IMG/VR virus record: IMGVR_UViG_3300042914_005059
Span: 1 to 64,000 of that record
Strand: one strand, 5' to 3'
DNA: 64,000 bases
DNA from: a virus
The notes under the pieces are model-generated. The model did no database searches and was not told the origin of the DNA. It saw nothing but the letters and a program-made list of their open reading frames with translations. Shown piece by piece: positions 57,754 to 64,000 of this stretch. The position numbers were made by a program, and so were the translations under genes. Position 1 is the first letter of the stretch; each line of letters opens with the position of its first letter.

Positions 57754-60700
57754 ATGCCAATTAACCCGTTTAATTATAATATAGATTATTTTGATAGTGT
57801 TCCTTTTGGGCCTATTACTGATAGTAATTTTTTAAATTATTTATTTACACATAATTTACAAAATTTAGACCCTTCCATTAGCAATGTTCTAGGAATCACA
57901 ACACCAATACAAGGTGGTCGTGGGCAAGAATATGATGTCGCACAATCAACTTTTACAACCGTTGATGTCCCAGATTTATTAGAAGTTTCAAATACGTCTT
58001 CAGAGTACAATAATTTTACCAATCCATTGGACGATAATTTGGCCAAAAACCCTTCTTTTAATGAGTTGGCGACTTGGTATCCAGATTATGCTTTGATTTA
58101 TTTAAACGAAACTGATACTTATAAAACGCTATACGGTGTACCAACGACATTGCAGTTAGGTTTTGTTGGTAACGTTGAAACTTATATCCAAAACGGTGTA
58201 ACCACAAATGTTTCAACTGAGTTAATAGAAAATAGTAAAAAAGAAAACAAATACGGGCCAAACGCTTTGGTTGCTTATGACACAATATCTGATGAAATTT
58301 TAATAAGGCCAGATACTGGTTTAATACAGTACAATACAGGAATACAAGGTGATTTTAGAGATGAGATTTTTAATCGTACATTAGGTGTTGGTATTATACC
58401 TTTTAGTACCATAGGTTCAGGTATTAATTACAAACCTGACGGTCAAAACATATCTGAATTAGATAGGATTGCGAGAGAAAGACGTGGTTTTGAAGCTAGG
58501 GAAAGGGTTAGAATAAATTTTATCGATGACACTGTTGGTACGTTAAATTTGGATCCACTTAATTTATTAGCTGGTGGTCCGTTAATACAAAGAGATTTCA
58601 CGATAACCAGACCTGCAAATTTTATTGGGAGAGCGGCAGAATTTTTGGCAGGTCTAAACGGATTTAGTATTCCAACAAGTATTCTACAGGATTTTGATTT
58701 TAATCTAAGTATTTTCAATAAAGACGGTAGTTTAAGTAATCAAGCTGACCCAAAAAATATTAATGAGATAGATGTTAAATCTAGTTTACTAAATAGAACA
58801 GGGCAAGCAACCAGAGAGATTTTATTTGATAATATTAAAAACAATAAATATGGGCCTAATTTTGAAGGAGATTATGAAACTAAAAATAAAGACACTTATT
58901 TAAATTCATCGGAAGAAAAAATTTTAGAAAGTAAAGAACAAGATATATATGGTGGTTTTTATGGTAGATTTGAACTATATAATGCTGTAGGTAAAACACT
59001 CACATCGGATTTTAACGGTAATGTACCATTTTACGATGATAAAGATAAAAATTTAACCACATATAATGGTACATCTGTTGAACAAGACAGAGATATAACA
59101 ATTAGCGTTACAGACGAAAGGTTTGATTGGAGAGCAAGAGAAGATAAAATTAACACATTTAATAGAGGCCTTTTAAAATATACACAAAATTTAGTTAATA
59201 AATCTAAATTAGGTGACGCAGCCGGATTTATTGGTTATTTTGATTCAGAAGGTAATAATGATACAGGTCCTTTAGCTTTAAAAAACGGAACACATCAAAC
59301 GGGAGTTTCAGCACCATACAGTAAACCAGAGAGGCCTTCAAAAGGAAATGTTACCAGAAATTATGATTTCACAAATAATAGTGGAGGTGATTATTATTGT
59401 CGTTCTTGGTCTTCTCGTAGAAAATATCACACTAGAGATAATTTAATAAGAAAAAGTGGCAATTGGTGGCGAGGTCAAGAAAAAAATAAAAATATGACAA
59501 TGAATTGGGGTGACAACCCTATCGGTTCCCCAAAAATTGCATTTGAAAAAGAAGATAAAGAAGATATTATATCATTAGATAGAAATAATAAAAACCTTAA
59601 AGGAGCAGCAATTCCTTATATGTTTTCAATAGAGAATTTGGCGTGGAAGGATGCACCACAATTTTATGAATTACCAGAATGTGAAATAGGCCCTAACGGT
59701 GGTAGGATTATGTGGTTCCCACCTTATAATATCAATTTTAGTGAAAGCAATAGTGTTAATTGGGAAGGAACTTCTTTTATTGGTCGTGGTGAAAACATAT
59801 ACACATACAATAATACCGAAAGAGGTGGTAGTTTGGATTTCACGATAATAGTTGATCATCCTACTGTTTTAAACCAACTTAGAAAGAGTTTTAGTGATAG
59901 ATTAAGTGACGAATCTCTGCATTCATTTTTTGCTGGATGTGATTTAGATACGTTAAGAAGTTTATTAAATTCTAACGGTAGTCAACAGATACGAACAGAA
60001 GCACAACCAGGTAATGAATCAAAAACAACACCTTGTGATGTTACACCACCACCTTATAATGAGATAAAAATATATTTTGAAAACTCTAGAAACGCAAGCT
60101 CCGATATTGGTAGAGTAGTGGATTTAACAACATACGAAGTTACATCACCAAACATTGCTCCAGAAGGTATTAACCAAAGTGAATGGGCTTCTAACGGTTC
60201 CTTATATCCTTGTGGTCCGGCATCGGCAAATACATATAACTATTTAAATAAAGGTATTGAAAATATTTTAACAGGGTTAACAGAGTTTTTGGTTACCGAA
60301 GATGGTAAAAATTATAAAATAAAAATTATAGGATACACATCACCAGACAACCCAACAAGTACTTACAATAAAGATTTGGCTGAAGCTAGAGCCACAAACA
60401 CAAAAAATTATTTATTACAAAAATTAGTCACAAAGGAAAAGGAATTGGGCGGCCCATTCCCTTTATATGGGAACTCAAATTATCCGTCTTATCCTTCAGA
60501 AGAAAGTTTAGTAAATAGTACTGACCGTTGGGAAGTTAGAGGAGAACCAAATCCCGATTCTCAAAATTTAACCGGAAACATAATATACGGTAATCCTTGT
60601 GATGTTTTAGATCCAAATGACCCAAATTCAAAAACATCAAAAGAACAAAGATACGTTTTAATAACACTGGAAGAAAATAAAGCATTACAAAATAATCTAT

Positions 60701-61884
60701 TACAAGTAATTACAAAAGATAACAAAAAAGTTGCTATTGACAATGTACAAAATGAAAGAGGTGCTTTAATAAATCAGTTTGCACAAGAATATATTACTGA
60801 ATGTGAATATTTTGAGGCCATAAAAAGAGACGCTCCTTTTATTTATACTTCATTACAAGATAAAATTAAAAACTTTCATCCTGCTTTTCACTCTATGACA
60901 CCAGAGGGTCTTAATAGTAGGTTAACATTTTTAAATCAATGTACTAGACAGGGGCCTCAAATAATAAATGAAAAAATATCACAAAACATGGTATTTGGTA
61001 GACCCCCTATTTGTGTTTTAAGAATTGGTGATTTTTATAATACTAAAATCGTTATAGATTCTATTAATATTAATTATGAACCATTACAATGGGATCTAAA
61101 TCCTGAAGGTATTGGGGTCCAACCAATGATAGCAAAGGTTACCATGAGTTTTAAGTTTGTTGGTGGTTCTTCATTAGGTGGCCCAATAAAACAATTACAA
61201 AACGCTGTTTCTTATAATTTTTACGCAAATACAGGTGTTTATCAACCTTGGAAATATACCGAAAAATTGCTTGATTACAAAAATAAATTTATTTATGGAG
61301 CTTTCATGACACCAAAAGATGCAGAAACCGCATATGGAAATATAAATACAAATTTAGGTACCACAGAAACTAAAGCCACAGAACAAAACTTACAAAGTGT
61401 TAATACAACGGCTAATGGGACAAATGCTGGAGCTTCGTCAGATGTTACTTCTGCAACACAAGCAGGAATGCCAACTAGTACTAATAATGCAACACCCATA
61501 ACAACTTCAGATCCTTCAGATGACATTTTAGCAATTATAATTGATGAGGAGAATAATTTTTCCGCCAATTTAACACCAGATGGTGATGATAATTGGTCTA
61601 TATCTAAATTTACTATAGAAACAACGTTAAAAAATGGCCCATTTATTATTGATAGAACTATCACAGAATTAAATTCTAATATTACAGGTTATGAAATATC
61701 AAATATTGAGTTGAATCAAATAATTGTAACTGAAATTATAAATAGAAAATTAACTTACGTTAATAATGAAAAACTTAGTCTTACTTATAATGTTGTTATA
61801 ACAAATAAAACAACTACTAGTGCTAATAAATCATATATTAAAAACGGTGAAATAATTTTACAACCAAAAACATTAAACGTATAA
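57754..61884 (+). CDS. Large baseplate/tail protein with OmpA-like domain (1376 aa)
   Basis: It follows the tape measure and is followed by a gp53-like gene, so it is a baseplate or tail-hub component. Around residues 830-930 it has an OmpA-like peptidoglycan-binding signature: KIKIIGYTSPDNPTSTYNKD, then LAEARATNTKNYLL. The C-terminal section near residues 1070-1170 (RIGDFYNTKIVIDSININYE, VQPMIAKVTMSFKFVGGSSLGG, LQNAVSYNFYANTGVYQP) resembles proteins linking tube and baseplate. The last 200 residues are Thr/Asn-rich. The OmpA-like part may bind host cell wall during penetration. That is inference. Confidence 0.65.
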   Translation: MPINPFNYNIDYFDSVPFGPITDSNFLNYLFTHNLQNLDPSISNVLGITTPIQGGRGQEYDVAQSTFTTVDVPDLLEVSNTSSEYNNFTNPLDDNLAKNPSFNELATWYPDYALIYLNETDTYKTLYGVPTTLQLGFVGNVETYIQNGVTTNVSTELIENSKKENKYGPNALVAYDTISDEILIRPDTGLIQYNTGIQGDFRDEIFNRTLGVGIIPFSTIGSGINYKPDGQNISELDRIARERRGFEARERVRINFIDDTVGTLNLDPLNLLAGGPLIQRDFTITRPANFIGRAAEFLAGLNGFSIPTSILQDFDFNLSIFNKDGSLSNQADPKNINEIDVKSSLLNRTGQATREILFDNIKNNKYGPNFEGDYETKNKDTYLNSSEEKILESKEQDIYGGFYGRFELYNAVGKTLTSDFNGNVPFYDDKDKNLTTYNGTSVEQDRDITISVTDERFDWRAREDKINTFNRGLLKYTQNLVNKSKLGDAAGFIGYFDSEGNNDTGPLALKNGTHQTGVSAPYSKPERPSKGNVTRNYDFTNNSGGDYYCRSWSSRRKYHTRDNLIRKSGNWWRGQEKNKNMTMNWGDNPIGSPKIAFEKEDKEDIISLDRNNKNLKGAAIPYMFSIENLAWKDAPQFYELPECEIGPNGGRIMWFPPYNINFSESNSVNWEGTSFIGRGENIYTYNNTERGGSLDFTIIVDHPTVLNQLRKSFSDRLSDESLHSFFAGCDLDTLRSLLNSNGSQQIRTEAQPGNESKTTPCDVTPPPYNEIKIYFENSRNASSDIGRVVDLTTYEVTSPNIAPEGINQSEWASNGSLYPCGPASANTYNYLNKGIENILTGLTEFLVTEDGKNYKIKIIGYTSPDNPTSTYNKDLAEARATNTKNYLLQKLVTKEKELGGPFPLYGNSNYPSYPSEESLVNSTDRWEVRGEPNPDSQNLTGNIIYGNPCDVLDPNDPNSKTSKEQRYVLITLEENKALQNNLLQVITKDNKKVAIDNVQNERGALINQFAQEYITECEYFEAIKRDAPFIYTSLQDKIKNFHPAFHSMTPEGLNSRLTFLNQCTRQGPQIINEKISQNMVFGRPPICVLRIGDFYNTKIVIDSININYEPLQWDLNPEGIGVQPMIAKVTMSFKFVGGSSLGGPIKQLQNAVSYNFYANTGVYQPWKYTEKLLDYKNKFIYGAFMTPKDAETAYGNINTNLGTTETKATEQNLQSVNTTANGTNAGASSDVTSATQAGMPTSTNNATPITTSDPSDDILAIIIDEENNFSANLTPDGDDNWSISKFTIETTLKNGPFIIDRTITELNSNITGYEISNIELNQIIVTEIINRKLTYVNNEKLSLTYNVVITNKTTTSANKSYIKNGEIILQPKTLNV

Positions 61885-61890
61885 TAAAAA

Positions 61891-62217
61891 ATGGCAAAAC
61901 AATATTACGATAGATATCAACAGTTTAGGTTTAATAACCAAGTTAGGGTGCTACCTTTTATAAAAATACCAGCAGCTGATGGTGATATTTTTATTGAATA
62001 TACCAACAGAACTAGACTTGACATTGTATCAAATAGATACTATGGTTCACCTTATTATGGTTGGTTAATTATGCAAGCAAATCCACAATACGGCGGTTTA
62101 GAATTTGACATTCCAGAAGGTAGTACTATTAGAGTACCATTTCCTTTGATTAGTGCTTTACAAAGTTACCAACAAGAAGTTAAAAATTATAATGTTTTAT
62201 ATAATATCAATAGTTAA
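61891..62217 (+). CDS. gp53-like baseplate wedge protein (LysM-like)
   Basis: The 108-residue protein (YDRYQQFRFNNQVRVLPFIK, then RTRLDIVSNRYYGSPYYGWL and EFDIPEGSTIRVPFPL) has the LysM-like fold pattern of T4 gp53 and tail protein X. The element LDxxSxRYYGxxxYxWLIxxANP and an IPxGxxIRVP ending are typical. T4 gp53 is longer (196). It is coupled by TAATG to the next gene. The role is to join wedges around the hub, as in T4. Confidence 0.78.
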   Translation: MAKQYYDRYQQFRFNNQVRVLPFIKIPAADGDIFIEYTNRTRLDIVSNRYYGSPYYGWLIMQANPQYGGLEFDIPEGSTIRVPFPLISALQSYQQEVKNYNVLYNINS

Positions 62218-64000
62218 TGGGATATACAGAGAGTCAATTTAATCCACAACTAATTAAAAGAGAAACATCGACAACAGTAAATGGTGGTCAAACTATCCCT
62301 AAACAACCATATACCTTAATCGATCCAAATCCAGGGCAAGAAATAGTGCCACTTGAGGATTTGTTTATTTATGCTGATTTAAAAGTTAACGCAAGACCTA
62401 AAACTTTATTAACACAAGATAAGGAAGATAAATATACAATATCAAACTTAAACGGTAATTCTCTTAGTATTTCAGTACCACAAGAATCAACGGCAGTAGA
62501 CGGTAAAACTTTATTTAAAAATAAAACCAATTTAACAACTGATTGGACTGAAATTGGTGGTTTTAAAACTTTATTTAGTGAAACAGGCAGAGATTATGAA
62601 GGTTTTGGTATTACAAATATAGATATTCAAATTAAAAGTCAGGTCGCACCAACAGTTGTTATTGATTTTGTGGATGTTCGTGGTGCAACACTTTTTGAAC
62701 AAGGATCTTGTTCACCGTATGGTTTCTTTTTTCAATTACCGTATCCTGTTTTTGAACTAACGGTTAAAGGGTACTACGGTAAGGCAGCAACTTACTATTT
62801 AAATTTGGTAAAGTTTAACACCAAATTTAATTCTGAAACCGGCAACATGGAATCTCGTGCAGAATTTATTGGTTATTCTTTTGCCTTTTTATCTGATGTT
62901 TTAATTGGATATGTTATGGCTGCTGCTTTATTACCAGATAGTTATGGTTTTAGAGAAAATTTAAATAATATCTATCAAAAAACAGTTGCCGATTACGATG
63001 GAGGCGTAAATAGTTTTTGTAGTGACCCTTCAGGTTGTATAACTATTTTAGATTTACTGAAAAAATTAAATGATTTTGAAAAAGAAGATAAAGAAGATAT
63101 TGTTGCGACATCAGAATATTTAAAAGTAACACAATTAAAAGACTTATTAAATAAATATAAAACTTATAGAGAAACCATAATTGCGTTTTTAAACGATACC
63201 AGTCTTAAAAATAACAAACAAAAAACAAATAGTGGTACTTCTGCAAGTAATTATCGAATTTCTTGGGGTAATAATACAACATCTTTGAATTCGGTAAAAA
63301 CATTATTAGCCTCTGGTGGCCTTTTAGCGACATATTTTAATAATAAAAGTGGCCTTTTACTTAATAATATAAAAGATATTATGACATCTCCGGTTGGTGG
63401 TGGATTTCCGTATCAGCTACCAGAACCAGAGCCAGTAAAATGCTTATTAAAAACACCAAACCAATTTGAAAATACTAATAATAATACTAATACTAATAGT
63501 TCGTATCAGATATATGATAGTGAAACAATAAAAAATAAACAATGGTTCGGGCCTAGTACTTTTTGGACACCAAATACACCAACTGACGGAAGTGAAGCAC
63601 CAACATATGGTTATGAATTAAATGTATCTCAAAGTGATAATGAGTATTTTATTGATTTTGGTTATATTTTAGAAAACGTAGACGCTGAAATTAAAAATAT
63701 AGATGAGATTCTAAAAAAAGAACAAGATAGTTTAACGGCTGAAATTGACAAAATTGTAACAGATAGATTTGGATTTAATCCAACTATAAGAAATGTTTTT
63801 ACTATTTTATTGTCTAATACTGAAGCTTTCATGGGTGTTTTAAAAAAGGTTTCAGTTGCTGCAGAAGAATATCACAAAACGGAAGAATTAAATGCTTTCA
63901 CAAAAACAAACGGGCCTAGCGGTGTTGAAAATACAAAAATAAATTCTTCTGAGTCTGAAAATGTAACGGTTTTTTCTTGGCCAACATATTTTGAAAAAGA
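62217..64000 (+). CDS. Baseplate-like structural protein, C-terminus outside window
   Basis: A frame of at least 594 codons starts at ATG 62217 (MGYTESQFNPQLIKRETSTT) and is open to the window end. It has beta-rich sections (LSISVPQESTAVDGKTLF, TDWTEIGGFKTLFSE, APTVVIDFVDVRGATLFEQG, FFFQLPYPVFELTVKGYYGK) and later helical regions. The strand pattern and coupling to the gp53-like gene fit a baseplate wedge protein. No enzyme motif is seen in the visible part. Which T4 baseplate gene it corresponds to is not clear. Confidence 0.65.
   Translation, partial: MGYTESQFNPQLIKRETSTTVNGGQTIPKQPYTLIDPNPGQEIVPLEDLFIYADLKVNARPKTLLTQDKEDKYTISNLNGNSLSISVPQESTAVDGKTLFKNKTNLTTDWTEIGGFKTLFSETGRDYEGFGITNIDIQIKSQVAPTVVIDFVDVRGATLFEQGSCSPYGFFFQLPYPVFELTVKGYYGKAATYYLNLVKFNTKFNSETGNMESRAEFIGYSFAFLSDVLIGYVMAAALLPDSYGFRENLNNIYQKTVADYDGGVNSFCSDPSGCITILDLLKKLNDFEKEDKEDIVATSEYLKVTQLKDLLNKYKTYRETIIAFLNDTSLKNNKQKTNSGTSASNYRISWGNNTTSLNSVKTLLASGGLLATYFNNKSGLLLNNIKDIMTSPVGGGFPYQLPEPEPVKCLLKTPNQFENTNNNTNTNSSYQIYDSETIKNKQWFGPSTFWTPNTPTDGSEAPTYGYELNVSQSDNEYFIDFGYILENVDAEIKNIDEILKKEQDSLTAEIDKIVTDRFGFNPTIRNVFTILLSNTEAFMGVLKKVSVAAEEYHKTEELNAFTKTNGPSGVENTKINSSESENVTVFSWPTYFEK

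Noticed and set aside
1-64000. cas genes (Cas13b, Cas1, Cas2)
   Set aside because: No protein shows HEPN R-x4-H pairs in a large protein, or Cas1/Cas2 motifs. Any effector must be in the host or outside the window.
1-64000. Integrated prophage or attachment sites
   Set aside because: No integrase, att-like direct repeats or host genes in the window.

Overview
The window is a low-GC, densely coded stretch of a contractile-tailed (T4-like) phage genome. Recognisable parts are a family B DNA polymerase, dUTPase, a Dda-like helicase, tail sheath (gp18-like), tail tube (gp19-like), a gp26-like tail/baseplate protein, a tape measure and gp53-like baseplate parts. The host is probably a member of the Bacteroidota. 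Three gene-proximal promoters have TTTG, exactly 19 nt, then TAnnTTTG (the Bacteroidota housekeeping promoter), most starts lack a Shine-Dalgarno, and the tail fibres are of a YadA-head/C1q type. Both window ends cut genes (a glycosyltransferase at base 1, a baseplate protein at base 64000).

Layout. 1-12.5 kb (minus strand): two glycosyltransferase genes, a HslV/proteasome-like hydrolase, a lipoprotein, a SET-domain protein, dut, a 3'-5' exonuclease, several unknown small proteins and DNA polymerase. 12.1-19.8 kb (minus): LamG and YadA-like fibres plus a connector-like protein, followed by an SNF2 helicase. 21.7-30.6 kb (plus): virion proteins, a giant 1816-residue fibre and a propeller-like fibre. 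30.9-42 kb: sheath and tube, separated by homing endonucleases and by proteins that look like packaged internal proteins. 43-50.7 kb: an accessory island with a caspase-like protein, a Dps-like protein, an M20 peptidase, duplicated small genes ending in CRISPR-like arrays, and a Dda helicase. 52.7-64 kb: the gp26-like gene with a probable programmed frameshift, tape measure and baseplate genes.

The most unusual feature is a set of four CRISPR-like arrays (36-nt repeats, 30/31-nt unique spacers, 12 repeat units in all) at 11671-11772, 46188-46289, 46626-46859 and 49073-49308. In every case the first repeat is the in-frame 3' end of a gene of one paralogous family, and the last repeat is degenerate at its 3' end. 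Repeat variants are homogenised within each array but differ between arrays. The 36/30 geometry and, in one array, the ACAAC 3' end resemble type VI-B (Cas13b) arrays, which are common in Bacteroidota. No cas gene is present. The arrays may be phage mini-arrays, RNA anti-CRISPR decoys, or ectopic spacer-integration sites.

Many accessory proteins begin with a short amphipathic helix ending in a (L/I)-x-E site, the pattern of T4 capsid-targeting sequences cut by the prohead protease. I infer that a cohort of about ten proteins, including the array-bearing family and the caspase-like protein, may be packaged and injected. Two promoter classes are visible: host-type promoters (M20 peptidase, a small membrane protein, a candidate ncRNA) and a phage motif, ATATTTAT(A/T)A, just upstream of most transcription units on both strands.
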